Part shown: positions 13,101-26,723 of the stretch, one piece after another
Numbering within the stretch: the first letter of the stretch is position 1
How the letters are laid out: the number at the start of each line of letters is the position of its first letter
From: Xiphydria camelus
Lineage: Eukaryota > Arthropoda > Insecta > Hymenoptera > Xiphydriidae
Length of the DNA: 64,000 bases
Assembly (NCBI GenBank): GCA_963678675.1
Contig: OY783198.1
Coordinates: 24,972,684 to 25,036,683, forward strand
Direction of reading: 5' to 3'
Position numbers and translations under genes: made by a program
The notes under the pieces: generated by a model
What the model saw: only the letters and a program-made list of their open reading frames with translations
The model's database searches: none
What the model was told of the DNA's origin: nothing

Positions 13101-15391
13101 ACGATCCTCGGCAATCCAATTTACCTAGTAAACACCGGCAACTTTGAACCCATAACTTGTAATCTCAATATTAGCAGACAAAATGTAACAAGAGTAAGAG
13201 CTGTTAATCTCTTTGTACCCTCACCAGACCACGTCGGCGAAATCTTTTTACCCTCGAATGCGGACTTTACTGCTAAGAAAATATCCAATGCTCTAATCTG
13301 AAAGGGTGGGCATTCGTTATCACAGAAATATATCACACAATTCGAACGTGGCAAAAGTGAACAATTTCAATGCGTGCGAGTTGAGGAAAAAAGATAGTTA
13401 AGATATATAGTGTTCGTAAAAGTACAGTTACAGCGTTACGATAGAATGGAGATCGATAACCAGAATATTATTAAACGGTCAGAGTGGAGAGAAGGAAATG
13501 TGATAGAAGCAAACACGTACCATACGTATTATAAATGGCGATGCCCTGATGAAAATAGAAAATTCATTTTCACTGATTTATCCCATGCAAGCTGTTATAT
13601 ATATGTACAAATAATACAGCAAACAAAGACGTAGGACATATTCCGATTGAAAGCCAAAAAACTACAGCAACGAATAACGCGCTATAGAAAATCGGAACTA
13701 GCTCTCACCTTTTGAACGACAAATATCTCGTACATGACACAGACTGCGGTAGCAGTTATGCCTTGCTCCTTACACAACATTGCGGTAAGCACAAATAGCA
13801 TTGACAATATGAGGAATCGCCATCCTATGGGGAATATCGTAAATATTATTTATAACGACAGATCTGATCCACACAAGGAGGAAAGAAGCGATTTATGTAC
13901 TCTTACTTTATTTCCTACAATTCAACGTTATTTTAAAGATTTAAGAAGCAATTTCAAGCTGATAAACAATGCGTTACAAATAATACTGCAGGATACCGCT
14001 CATAAATTAGCTATCAAAGAGGTATGCCAATCAATACCTAGATTAAATTTCTGGTACTTAATAACGTAAAATGTACGGCTATCAAAGTATGCGATCCCAT
14101 AATAAACTTTGCCTCAACCAGTACAAGCTATTTCAAGTATTTATTACTGTAATCCACTTACTAGTAGACCTCTTACTTCTGCAACATTTCGTATAACTAA
14201 TAAAAGCTGCTAGATAAAACAACGACGAAAGTGTTTCCGCCCTGCCAACAACCCCAGTGACCTGTAAAAAGATTTTGAGTTTAAAGACGCGACAGCCTAA
14301 CGGGGGAAAGCTTTAAACTAATTATAAAAACATCTTCACGATGTTACGCATAAAGCATTTAGCATCTGTTAAATTGTATTAAATACTCCAAACTTGTATT
14401 AAGATTTAATTGTTCTTTATTATCCACATATGAATCACACTCACCGCCTCCGTATGTATAGGGTGTACCGCAAATAGCAATGCGGACACAAAGCTCGCCA
14501 AATCAGGCAAAAACATTAAACACATCCTATGTGCAAAAATACGTATATCAAAAAATGTCATATGTCTTCGATAACTCAATCAAATTCTAAATACCAACCT
14601 GAAATACAGGAGGCATACTCCAATGTGTAAAAGGACATTAGTTAAATGATATCCCATGGGATCTAATTGATGTATTAAATAATTCCATCGAAATGTGAGA
14701 ACGCACAATGGCCTGTATGATTTGTGCGACTGCTCCTGTACAAAAATATGAGATCTTGAGATATTTCAAAGGTTTTTTAAATAAAAATATTACTGATAGG
14801 AATTTTTTATTTTTCTAATCCAAAAAATATCGTTTCTTGTTTTTGTTTTGATCATAATACCGAACGCGCGCCTAACACTTTCAAATTGCCGATGCGAGAT
14901 CTATTGGACGATCGTATATTCGATCGCATTCGCCGCTTTTCTAACGAAAAAATTCTCCTAGGAGATGAGTCTCGTGTATTTGTACGAATATCTACAATTC
15001 TACAAAAAGTGGCCTACGAAGGAGCACAGTTAACGCAAAACGCGTATAACTTCGATAGAGGTACGAAATATAATGAATTTGAATGGATTGGAAAATTAAA
15101 TGGACGGGACGCTCTTGCGCGGATCAATACGCAGGGCCGTAGCCGCCGAGTGCGCGCGGTCGCCCGCGCTTCTCTTGATTTTTTTTCTTCCCCACTTACC
15201 TTATGCATCGGTGTCCCCCAAAAGTCGTTGTAGAACACATTTTTCAGAGGCGTATGGGGCCTCAAATCTCGGTTGTCTTTAATTGCCGAAATATCGTCGA
15301 ACACAAAACCGCAGCCCAGACTATTTAGATACACGCCAAACGCGGTGACGGCTACAATCACCGCGAGAGCTTCCCGTGCAGGCACTCCCAT
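10122..15391 (-). CDS. Tmtc3: Protein O-mannosyl-transferase TMTC3
   Basis: Thirteen coding exons, joined in phase: 15391-15200, 14735-14599, 14526-14445, 14261-14162, 13824-13709, 13297-13125, 13016-12761, 12613-12465, 12322-12010, 11860-11570, 11496-11314, 11199-10915, 10799-10122. Together they give 984 aa, close to the family length. TMTC3 is an ER membrane enzyme that transfers O-linked mannose to cadherins and related proteins. Family hallmarks visible: an N-terminal hydrophobic helix ending in the acidic pair D32-D33 (GFVFDD), the block [16 protein letters not shown] at about 131-146, [26 protein letters not shown], then TPR repeats from about 430 to 820 ([35 protein letters not shown]). 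The tail after 820 is polar. The start is the ATG at 15391: it aligns with the start of vertebrate TMTC3, whereas the frame runs on upstream only to a GTG. Exon 4 has two in-phase donors. TMTC3 fits clearly better than TMTC1, 2 or 4. Confidence 0.95.
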
Positions 15392-15851
15392 TACAGATCT
15401 ATCGATTCGCTGTGATTTTCTACTGTAAACCACCCTCGATCTACGAATTCTATCCGAGTTTGATAAGGTCGATCAGTCGAGCACAGCCGAGAGACGTCCG
15501 AATGTCATGTCTACGCGTCAACGTAGCCTAGTCTTTCGTTGTGGATCACAAATCTATTTTTTCCTGCCCGGCGGAATACCTCCACATTGTACGGGACATC
15601 GGAGTAAGCCGCATCCCGATGAGCATGCCGGACCGGCAATTCGTCTGTGGTTGTTATTTATCGCAAAAACTATTTGCACGAAACACCGGTGAAGAACTCT
15701 CGGCCGATCCGCGGTTAGCTGTCAAGCAGTAGACACGTAAAGTGGAGTATTTGGTCGCGCACGCGCAACGCATCGCATTGTCAGCGCTCCACCGTTTGAA
15801 CGGAGAACTGTCATCTACGGTCTGCCGCTGCCGAATACCCATAAATGCAAG
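15392..15851. promoter_or_regulatory. Shared bidirectional promoter region of Tmtc3 and NDUFA9
   Basis: Only about 460 bp separate the divergent start codons, so both 5' UTRs and core promoters must lie here. I see no TATA box at a fitting place on either strand, as is usual for housekeeping genes. Transcription starts cannot be placed from sequence alone. Confidence 0.7.
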
Positions 15852-17798
15852 ATGGCCGCCTTGATTCCAAAGAACAGTTTTCAAATTGCAAGTAAGATTC
15901 TTTAATGACAGGTGTTGTCGAGGGAATAATTTAGTTGACATTAGATTTTCTGTGCCCTATATCATCTGGCATCCTTTTTTAATACATCGTCATGCAACTG
16001 TACTTGACACTCCGGAATTATATAATCGCATTTACTGATACTGTGCTGTTACACAGAAAAACAGTCAATATGTGCAACGAGTGTGGCCATTCAGATGTGC
16101 AATTACTCCACAACCCCAAGGATTATCAAAAATCCTACCACAGCATCTTTAAAGAGAGGTACTGGAGGACGTAGCTCCTTCAACGGCATCGTATGCACAG
16201 TCTTCGGTAACACTGGTTTCTATGGACGGTATGTTTGTAATCGTCTGGGAAAAATTGGGACTCAGGTGGGTTCCACTGATAGTTCACTAATTATTTTTCA
16301 GAGGCATGCGTTTTCCCAATCGTTGTCCTCATGTTAATGCCCTTTAAAAAAATTTTTTGGAGCACACTCCTGTGAATCCTTGGAAGACACATACTTCATC
16401 GCACATTTCAGCTCATCCTTCCTTATCGCGGAGATCTCTACGATTCGATGGAGCTCAAGCTTTGCGGAGATCTCGGCCAAGTGCTATTTCACCCGTTCGA
16501 TTTAAGAGACGAGGAGTCCATTCTGAGATGTGTGAAATACTCCAATGTTGTGATTAATATGATCGGGAGGGATTGGGAGACAAAAAATTTTAGTTTTGAC
16601 GACGTTCACGTCAAGGGAGCGAGAACGCTTGCAAGGATTTGCAAGGAGGCTGGTGTAGAACGATTTATTCACGTATCTTGTCTTGGTGCAGACCCAAATC
16701 CTAAAGTAAGTTATTTTCTGTAAAAATTTGTTATATAATTGGTAAATATCAGCCATAATAATACATGATTATTCGTCCAAAACTACGTATATACGCATGA
16801 TATCTTTACCGCGGATCGATTAATTAATTTTTACTTTCTTCGGAAGGGTCTTATGATACGAGCTGGCTCCAATTTCTTTAAATCCAAATGGGCTGGAGAG
16901 TGCGCGGTGAAAGAAGAATTCCCAGACGCAACAATCGTTAAACCCGCGATAACATACGGACAGGAGGATCGTTTTCTTTGCGCTTACGTCCACTTTTGGA
17001 GACGCCATATGCGGTAAATCGTGAGAATACGGCGTGACCTCTTAATGAGTTTTCTGGAATATACATTTTTTTTACCACAGAGGCGTACCTCTTTGGCAAA
17101 AAGGAGAGGAAACCGAGAAGCATCCCGTGTGGGTGAGCGACGTGGCTGCTGGAATCACGGCTATCGTTAAAGATCCTGATACAATTGGGAAGACTTATCA
17201 GTTTACCGGGTACGTTAAAGAGACGATTCACTATAAATTGCAATATGGAATTGCGTTTCAATTAAAGTTTTCAGTGCTTCGTACGTTTGCGATTTGTTTC
17301 TGCTTCTTTACAGACCAAAACGTTACAAGCTGTCCGAGTTAGTCGATTGGTTTCACCGTATAGTGAGAAAAGGAGAAGACTTTGGTTATAGAAGAATGAA
17401 TATAAAACTAATGCCACTATTTCAAGCCAAAGTTACGGTATCCAATGCCTTGAGTCCAAACACACCAATCGGATATTTACACTGGGAAGCTCTAGAAAAG
17501 GTAAGTACGTATACTCTCTCGAATCAGTACAGTTCATTACTTTGGAAACGAAGAAGTTGCATATGCATACATCACACACTTACTAACAGTTTCCACTGAT
17601 GAGTACTTCTTTCAGGAATTTGTGTCCGAAAAGTTATTAGTCGGTGTACCTTCGCTCGAAGATCTCGGTGTATATCCTATTGAGATGGAAGCTCAAGTAC
17701 CTTGGGAATTGAAACCTTACCGTGCAAACGCGTACTACGACGAACAAATTGGTGAAATTCCAGATCCAGAGCCTCCAAAATCACTGCCGCTCGTATAA
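15852..17798 (+). CDS. NDUFA9: NADH dehydrogenase 1 alpha subcomplex subunit 9, mitochondrial (complex I 39 kDa subunit)
   Basis: Seven exons in phase: 15852-15891, 16057-16265, 16412-16705, 16847-17013, 17081-17209, 17314-17500, 17616-17798; 402 aa, slightly longer than the human protein. It is an accessory subunit of respiratory complex I with an SDR-like NADPH-binding fold, on the matrix side of the inner membrane. The N-terminus ([10 protein letters not shown]...) is basic and low in acidic residues, a good mitochondrial presequence, with a plausible cleavage area near CNYSTTPR (28-35). The nucleotide-binding motif GNTGFYG is at 64-70. Strong family blocks follow: [68 protein letters not shown]. 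The ATG has a strong context (AAGATGGCC). Exon 2 starts after TTACACAG; acceptors at 16069 and 16097 would not match the phase of exon 1. The Drosophila equivalent is ND-39. Confidence 0.96.
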
Positions 17799-20118
17799 GC
17801 ACCAGTCTGCAAAAAGTTAGTGTATAAAAGTTAAAAATAAATTCTAATCATAGAAGTAAAATTCATACTGGACACTCAATTTATTTATACGGTATATTCA
17901 ATTTCGGTCCGCATGACGATCCACTACGTGCAATTTCTCGGTTATAACGTTGTGTGGCATTAAAAGATCAAGTATTATTGATCCGTACCAATCAACTTAG
18001 TTGTAAGAAACGAGTCTTTTGAATAGAAACGAGTCGTAATTCACTGTTATGGGTTGCGCTGCAAAATCCCATATGAATATTCAAGTCTAAATGATATATA
18101 ACCACTGTGTGAAATCTATCAGGGGCAATGTTTTGGAATGGCGATTAAATCAGGGGTTCGATTGTAATAATATCGTTAGATAAATCCGGAACATAAGCCA
18201 GTACGTAATGTTATATTTGTTTATTTTTGTCCCACATCTTCAGTGCCACACAGAATATATTTACAAGTAAAGAGTTGTTCCGGCTACGTTAACCTGACCC
18301 AAGATCAAAAAGAATTACATGACCAATGTGATAGTAAATGAACGTACGTGTAGTTTTCAATAAGCACATCGAATGAGAGGATGGCTGTATTAGTTTACAA
18401 TCGTACGAATCTTATTATCTGTTTTCGTAACGCAAGGATAATCTATTATTTCAACGCAATTATTACAACCTGAGAAGCGAGGTGGAAAACGTCTCTTTGC
18501 ACTATAATAAAATCATTATAAGCGTATATCTCGTTTGTGCTTGCGTGTTTACAGTTACATTACTCTTATATTCTTGAAAAAGCTATAATAGGTACTGTAT
18601 GTTACGAACTAACAACTTTTACGAACGTCTGTTTGAATAATTTCGGAAGAGGAATGCCATGCATACAGCAGGTATGCTTATTCGAGAGTTTCTTTCATTG
18701 AAATAGTTGATCATCTGCAAAATAATGAGAACTTCGACACATCGAAGCCCTAAGAAACTCGATATTCATTGAAATCCTCAATAATAATTACAAATTGTCT
18801 ACCTTCATTTACATATGAACTTTAATTTGTACAAGTAACTAGGTGATTAAAAATTGGCACCAAGACGAGAAAATATACGCGCAAGCTTTCTTGGAGAACA
18901 GTTTTCTGTACTGTACAACAGGTAGGCCATTGATATAATATGTAATAGCACTCTTTAACTTACGCGTAATAATTATCAAGATAGTAGTTATGCCAAGTTT
19001 CAATGTTTCTTTCGCCAGAAGTCGGTCCTAAGAATCAGGGAAAAATGCGCGAAAAAAGCGAAACATTTCATATATTTTACTTTAAAAATAATACTAATAC
19101 TTTTCTCGTACGTGAATACTTTCATTATTTTTAGGCGCAACCACTTGTGACGTAACGCGATCCTTATAAATTCCAGCGAATTCTTTTAAAACAGTTAGCA
19201 CGGCGATTAAGCTTGCTTCAGATTTGTAAGAACGATCTGAAAGGAAGCGATGATAAGATATCTACTGTTCGCGCTATCGCATGAAAGCCGCGCGTGAATT
19301 GGTAGAAATTGCATCGTCGAGTTCCGACAAAGGCAATAATTTTACGGCAATGTATCATAGTCAAATGCACGCACGTCAGTGAGACTTCACGGATTTCACC
19401 TTTCGCGCATAACTCGTACGCCTCACGGTGAGAATTGAAAAGAATTCTACACAAAGTCCATAGATACATACGTACTACAGATATACGTTCTAATTCTCAT
19501 TGGTATATACGGAGTTCTTTCGATAATGCGGACTATAAGACGATACGCTGCGGTAAACTCCAGTCCACGCGGGACTATTATGTGCGCACATATGTGTATG
19601 TGTGATAAACAATAGCACTCTATTCTACTGCGGCATGTTTTTCAATAATTTTCTACTATAATCCGCAATCTCAACAGAACTACGTCAGATCATTAGAGGA
19701 TGATGTGTACAAGAGGAGATATGTATACCGAATTGAGAATTGTCTCTCTATCCCTCTGCGGATAGCCAATATCCTTTCATCTAGAGTCTGAGATTCAGCA
19801 TATTCGTAGCAATACTATCCGCACCGAGACTATTACCGCGACTGATCGTACAACGAAAGTAAAGTCCTATAAGAAAAATATGGAAAGATTCAAGAGCGCC
19901 CTTCTCCTTGGCGACTGACGACGTCGCACACGTGTATTAACGTCCGCGCGTACTTCTTTCGAATATAACAAACCGCGCCTTCGTCGTACGCTAAATCCGG
20001 AATTTAGAATAGGATTAACCGATCGCGCGCTACATTTGAAGTATCAATTTCAGTCTTATCCTACCTAATAGCGAACGGCGAACGCGTAGCTCAACATTTC
20101 GATAAAACGCAGAATTCG
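17799..20118. other. AT-rich intergenic region between convergent genes
   Basis: NDUFA9 ends from the left and the LRR gene ends from the right, so the stretch should contain both 3' UTRs. I see no coding exon. It is AT-rich up to about 19 kb and more mixed after that. Confidence 0.6.
17836..17841 (+). terminator. Polyadenylation signal of NDUFA9
   Basis: AATAAA about 40 bp past the stop codon, the usual place for a short 3' UTR. Confidence 0.65.
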
Positions 20119-21395
20119 CTAGAAGTCTAAAACAAGAAACAGCAACGATACAAAAGGTGTACAGACGACAGCCGTTACCCCCGAGCCTAAATTATCTCGC
20201 GTCGCCTTATCGCGACACCTCGCTATCACGTCGAAGTCAACGAAGGTCATCGGTTTCCCATTATACTCTATCGGGGAAATGCAATAATTGTGTTGCTGAA
20301 ATTCACTTATCGAGCCATTAGCGAAGTCGCTCTCCAAAACATTGTGGATCTGGCAGTCGCACGGAAAGTGGTTGTCGATCGCGCTGATGGTGTCTACCTC
20401 GAGTATGGTGTCGGTGGATTGCGGCGCCTCGAGTATATGATTACCGCGAAATCTCAGAGTGTGAATCTCGCTCTCGTAAGGCAAATAGAGCTCTTCGATG
20501 ACGTCTATCTTATTGTTTAGAATATTTAAGTTGGCCACGTGGCTCAAGCCCGTGAACGCGTCCTTCCGTATAATCCCGAGATCGCTCTCCTGGATGTTCA
20601 ACGCGTGGACGTGGCTCAAGTCGCGAAAGGTGTACGGCTGCAGATTGATCAAGTCCATAAAAGTGAGCTTCAACAGACGGACGTGTTGCAGATCCTTGAA
20701 AGCGTCCGGCTCGATCACGCGAATACCCGACGGAAAGATCAAGTTCTCCACGTTGGTGAGACCCGAGAAGGCGCTGGTCTGAACGGTGCGCAACGGATTG
20801 TTGCTGAGTAATATCAGCTTGACATTGGACGTGCCCGCGAACGAGTACCCCTCGATGTATTTGATCTTGTTATTCGCGAGAAGCAGTACCGTCACGTTTT
20901 GCAGAGCGGCGAAGGAGAATCGTCCGATGAAAGCCAGCGGGGTGTGCTGAATGGAGAGGTGGCGCAATTTGGGCAGTCCGCGAAAAGCGAATGGTTTTAT
21001 TAACGAAATATTGTTGCCGTCCAGGTTCAGCTTTCGGAGGACGCGCAGGCCCGAGAAGGCGTCGCCTTTTATCACCGGGAAGTCATTTTTCGTCAGCGAC
21101 AAATCTTCCACCGTCGGCGGTAACTGTTTCGCGGGTACCTCTTCCAACCCGCCCGTGTTGCACAGCACCTGAAGCGATACGCGAATTTATGGCTGCAGGT
21201 AAACGGCGCTGATTATCACCCGATAACATTGGATGCGAAAATTCGTATCCTCTTGAAATTTACCTGCTTGGGGGAGAGGCATATACATTCTGCGGGGCAT
21301 TCCGATCCATTTGTAGTGCTGTATATCGTAGTTTCCTCTTGCACGGTAAGCGTCTTAGATACCACCACCAAGTATAAGGGGAAGTAAATCCAGAT
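20119..21395 (-). CDS. Leucine-rich-repeat cell-surface protein, probably GPI-anchored (5' exon missing)
   Basis: Two exons can be supported: 21395-21264 (44 codons) and 21168-20119 (349 codons plus stop), joined in phase 0 across a 95-bp intron. The first begins with a hydrophobic stretch (IWIYFPLYLVVV), probably the core of a signal peptide. Then comes a cysteine-rich LRR N-cap, with CPAECICLSPK from exon 1 joined to CNTGGLEEVP in exon 2. About nine or ten LRRs of roughly 24 residues follow (for example LRVLRKLNLDGNNISLI), then a C-cap with FPCDCQIH, an NYC and a late ARC cysteine. The last residues, after GSG, are hydrophobic and run to the stop (FVSLLFLVLDF), typical of a GPI-anchor signal. 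No methionine precedes the hydrophobic part in frame before a stop, so at least one 5' exon with the ATG lies upstream and I could not place it. I do not recognise a named orthologue. Confidence 0.85.
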
Positions 21396-24300
21396 CTGTG
21401 TGTGTGCAAGACGTACGTCGTTATAGCGTTAGGTATATCTGTTACCATACCAAGAGTATCGCGCAAAATTGTATTTATTAATAAAAAAAGGCATTTAAAT
21501 AAAATGAAATATGTATCAAATATTTACAGCAGCCACGTTTCAATGCAAGAGAAAGTCTGTTATTTACGTCCTCGTATACATTCATACGTATACATATATC
21601 TATAGGTATTCGTATACTCTCCCACTCACGCTGCATCGATGTAAAGTTATGATAGCTAGGCGTGTATTACCCGCTCGAAAATTCTTCTAAAAAACTTGAC
21701 GATTCGTAGCAAAAGGAAATACAATATTTACTCTATCGAGCTCCTATTATAGAACATTTTCCCTGAAACCCCGAGAGCTACGATCAAATCGGAAACGCTC
21801 CCTTCCGAACGACCGGCACCTCCCGATCCAGCAAACGCGTACGACCACCCCGAGTCCATTTTCCAAATTCAAGCGCGACTGTAACGCGGACTGCCCAAAG
21901 CGAGGCTGTCCGCAGATCGATCGCTACCCGCGGAACGAAAGCACGTACGAATATCGAATTCGCGTGGCCAGCCAAAACCGAAATAATGATTTAAAGGCGA
22001 AGCTACGATAGCGTATGCAAATACGAGCATTTGTACCTGCGCTCTGGGAAACATCAATTCCAATATCTTTACGGCGCATGCCTCAGCGTCCGGGAAAGCC
22101 GTTACCGCAACGATATCGCACAATATATTAATCCGGCCCACAAATTTTCGGTACGCCGTCGTCACGAGCGTTTCATCACCGCGACAGCCTTGGCACTGCC
22201 GAATTCGTCGATTCCGATCGGCGGCGGCTGAACGGGGGTGGCGTTTCGCGGACGCAACGCGGTTAATCACGGCGAATTGAACGCGAGTCCGGATTCGGCT
22301 ATACGGAGCCAGCCTCTGCGCTTTATTTCTCTGTACTCGCAAGCGTTGTGCGCAAGCTCATAATTATTCTCCCCATCTGTGTATCAGGAACGAGACTTAT
22401 CGGCGAAGTGACCCCTTCGCGGTGAACTTCGACGATAAATAACCGTCCCGTTAGGCGGAATGCACGCCCGATCGACCTTTAGCGGGTGCCGTCACCCGAT
22501 ACGAAAGCTTGCCCTCGGTTATTACCGAATTCTAGTCCGGCAACCCTTGGGAAACGCGCTTATATGCCGGCGCACCTTGATTAATCGCGAAACTATACCG
22601 AAACGGATCGATCTTGCGTGCGACGCGAGTGCGATTTATAGATCGCAAGCGCGTCGAGAGGAGCCTTGCGATATTTTTAGCGTTTCCTTCATTTTCATAT
22701 GTATTTTGGCGTCGCTTGAACAGGATTTCTTATGAATATATTCAATTGAAATTGAGAGAACGGCGATATTAAATTCGCCGTTGACGCGAGCTTAATCGTT
22801 TTTGATTCTTCGTTATCGTTTCAAATAGATCTATGCTATACCTACGTTTCCGGTATTTCGGATCTGAAACTCTATAGAACTGCTATACGGTGCAATTATA
22901 ATTAGTTATACGTACACGTTTCCCAACGATGATGCCGATGTTAAATTGGAATTGATAAATAAATATTTTCAATTTTCACTTAATTGTAATAAAAAGAAAA
23001 TCGGTAATGTAGCGTGGGTTTTATACTTGCTGTAAAAAATAATCGACCGTATCCTCCAGACTAATATGTCGAGCTATATTTTCTCAAATTAAAAATTTCA
23101 TTAAAATTACATGCTTCAAGTGCTATTATGCACCTACTTACATAATATACGTTGATTCGGGAATCGTATTGCGCTCTATAAAGAAAGCATCGGTATCGGA
23201 CTATCGAACTAAGAAAGTTAAAACACATTGACCATTTTATTTTATTTGGTAATGATTATGTTTTTATTGTATTTCCTAATCGTAAATGAAAAAAATACAG
23301 TGAGGACTATGTATGTAGAGTACCGACGACGAACGCGCGCATTACTACAATGACATCGTTTATACAATACATATGCAAAAGATTTGAAAATAAAAATTCC
23401 ACGTATCTTTATTAAAATAACTCTTCTTTATGATATTTCACGTTAGATCTTATCAAAACTCGGTCAACATTCTTCTCTTACGCCACTACACGCGGAGTTT
23501 GGTTCTGTTCGCAATGATTCGACACACCGATGTGTCGCGAAAGAACGATAGATTCGCGTCGACGAGAATCACAGATCGTCCGTTCACGTTACATCGCGCG
23601 CAATGCGGAATAAAGTGTCGCGGCTGCCTACGCTCGCGTATGTTGGTAAATATCACCAGCCGAAGCTGGCGTGTTTCAGTTACGACGACGGTCTTGCGAA
23701 AAAAGGAACGAGGCACTGTCTTTACCACGATACACGTTACCATATATAATTCGTGATGGCGCACTTCCTGTCGAAATCGAAGAGCGCGGCACCTTGCATA
23801 AAATGATTTAGAAAGTAACGAGGTGACCTTGCGGTCGCTGGTCATTTTGCAAATTTCTCAGAAAATCTGCACGAAATGCATACTCCCTTCGCAAGCCGTA
23901 CGCGTTGCAACAGACCGTTGAAGAAATACTAATAGAAAGATATCGGACGGTTACGCCACTCCGTCTAGACTCGTTATTCCTACACGAATGAGATACACAC
24001 ACGTTTTCTAGGAGATTGAACACTCTATTTATGCCCACGGCGAGAGAGAAAACTACACGGAATTATATCGATAATATATTTCATAACAAACTTGCACAAT
24101 AATTGATAACACGCATCCACGAGGTAGAAATATTTAGTGACCCATGCGTGGGAGAAAATGGTATATTCTTATATATATATATTTATATATATATTCGCTG
24201 TAATATCTAACATAGTCAAAAAAATCAGTCTTACAAATAATACAACAGCAGTTGTTAAGGCAGCATGATTTACTTATAATTATTTACATTTGTAGTGAAA

Positions 24301-26723
24301 TTTAGTGTAAGTAAATTAAGTAAAAATGGTATTTCATAAGGCATCATAATTTTGCTCTCTATCATATCGTGGCCAACCCTATTGCTGATACGATCTTAAT
24401 TCTACGTGAATATACAAATAGTAAAAACAACGCTATTTTAGTCTACCAATTTTTTAATTTTTTTTTTCGAGTAATGTGCGATATTTACGAAATGGTGCAA
24501 TGGCTGGGCCACATCAACACTTAAAGCGCTCGTTCGTTTAATGTCCAAATATTGTGACAAACAAATCTGCCCAAATCATAATAAAATATGTAACATGAAA
24601 AATAATTTTTATACGTGATCTTTTACACATGCCTTCCAAAGCAATCTTCGAATATTCTTGCCGTTACGTGCTAACACCGACGCAACATCTTATCACTGCG
24701 ATCGTTGGCAAAGTATCCGCGTCTGTAAATTGCATGCTGGTACAAAGGTATTTAAAATTCGTATTCTCTCTTTCTCTCTCTAAGGCTGAACTATTGGGAT
24801 GTTCGACGAATCACATGTACAGGTACTCGAATGATATTAAATATTAAATAATATTTGTCAGTAACTACATATTGAGAGTGTAACTATGGAATGCCCTGTT
24901 TCGAGGTACAAACTTCCATGGTAACGTATATTTGTACTTGTGTGCGAGTGGTTGTACAGTGTTTTCGGAGTATGGCGTTTGACCAATATGAAAAATACAG
25001 GGCCAGGATAAATATCGTTTAAAATAACGGCGTATACGGGCAGGCGCGGGCGCATCGGTTGCAAAGAAAATCCGAATCGCCGCGTCTACCAGCCTATTCT
25101 CGAACGTTGACGATCTTTCGTGACAAATTTTACTATAATATTACGATTGTTTCTCGGTAAGGTCAATCAATACGTCAGATTTCCGCGAGTACTCGTGCGA
25201 TACACGTGCGTGTATCTTTCACCCTCCGCTATTTTCCGAAGACGGATAAAAAGAATATGTTTCGAACGTGTAGTACCATTCACACGAATGCCGAATCAGT
25301 GTAGCGCCGAGTACGTGCCCTCTGTAAGAACACATTTCTTTTTTCTTTTTCGTCATTAAGCCGTTGGACGGCCATGATAAGGCAACTCCAGTGATATACT
25401 ATGTATAATAATAATTATAATAAAACTCGATACTAGCTTGTAATATAATAATATAGTATTTATAACTTATATAATATATATGTGTATATATAATATTATC
25501 AGTGTGTGTAAAAAGAGGATTGTCGAGTTGGTATTATGCATTCGGCTCATCAGTCTTACGTTACTGAACGATCCGTTCGTTGTACAATGAGGTAGTTCGT
25601 TCTGTCACTATACTATTTGTAGATATGTATTGAGCAATATTGCAGCTGTATCCCAGGGCCATGGTCTGTAGCGATAATCTAAACTTACGTTTATAACAAA
25701 TTAACAGTGATATCTCAGTCATTAACGAAATTGTTCAGTGTATAATGTATATAATAATCATGTCCCGCAATCAGCATTTAATGCTAATCAGGAATACTTT
25801 CAAAATTTGAAAATAATATACATCTTTCCCGTTATACCATATAACGTAATTCACGTAATTCCTCTATGCTCGATTAAGACCTTTTTCTCCTTACAGTACT
25901 ATGTTAATCGATTGCAAATTAAAGTTGGATCACATAATAATATAAAATAAGTGTAGAAATGTTCACCGGTCCAAAAATTTTTAAAGCTTAACTCAATAGC
26001 AATGTGATCGAATGGGGAGTTCCGACGCTGAGAGAGAGGCTACGCTATCCTGACTGCTTCTTTTTTTCTAGATTATTAACAACCGCACATTACCTCTCGC
26101 GTATTGGTTTTCGCACGAAACCTATGACGCGTACGCGTTCAAATATTTGGATCGAGTTGCGACGGATAAAATTAAAACTTTGCTTTTAACGTATACCTGC
26201 GTTCCGTGTTCGAGGAGGTAAATTTGATGCTAAAAAATCTGGTATTCGTACGATACCCGTTTGAAAGGAGAATTTCATAGTGTGATATAGTTACTTGTTT
26301 CCAATTGACACGTCCCCGTGATCATTAAACGCTACGCGGTGGTTGCATAAATTCAAGCTCTCAGTGTGTGGCGGAAATATGAGGGAATATCATGACACAT
26401 GCTATGGCACTCGAATATCGGAAACCACCCCGCCCTCCTTGACGCTAGGCTTTAACAATTTTGGGACTAGTGTATTATGTTCAGTCTCTTGAAGTTACGA
26501 CGCACAATCAGTCTTATCGAAGCTGTTACCGAAGAAATGGTTCGCGTTTCCTTTCCCGTGACACATTCACACTATGCAGTACGGATTGGTGAATATGAAT
26601 GCTTACAGCACTATTCGTTGCATGCGTCGCACAGCTATTGGTATGCAGCAGCTTATAATTAATCCCTGAACCTATCTTTGTGACGATTCAAACGAAAATT
26701 GGCAACGATATGAATGTCAACAA
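21396..26723. other. Intergenic or intronic region, no coding exon recognised
   Basis: It should hold the missing first exon and promoter of the LRR gene at its left end and the 3' UTR of the BTB gene at its right end. The part from about 24.1 to 26 kb is strongly AT-rich. Open frames here are short and low in similarity to anything I know. Confidence 0.55.
24170..24195. repeat. (TA)n microsatellite
   Basis: Alternating TA run interrupted once by TTTA. A second AT-rich alternating tract lies near 25440-25500. Confidence 0.8.

Noticed and set aside
15392..15433. Upstream extension of Tmtc3 by 14 residues
   Set aside because: It would need a GTG start; the ATG at 15391 aligns with the family start.
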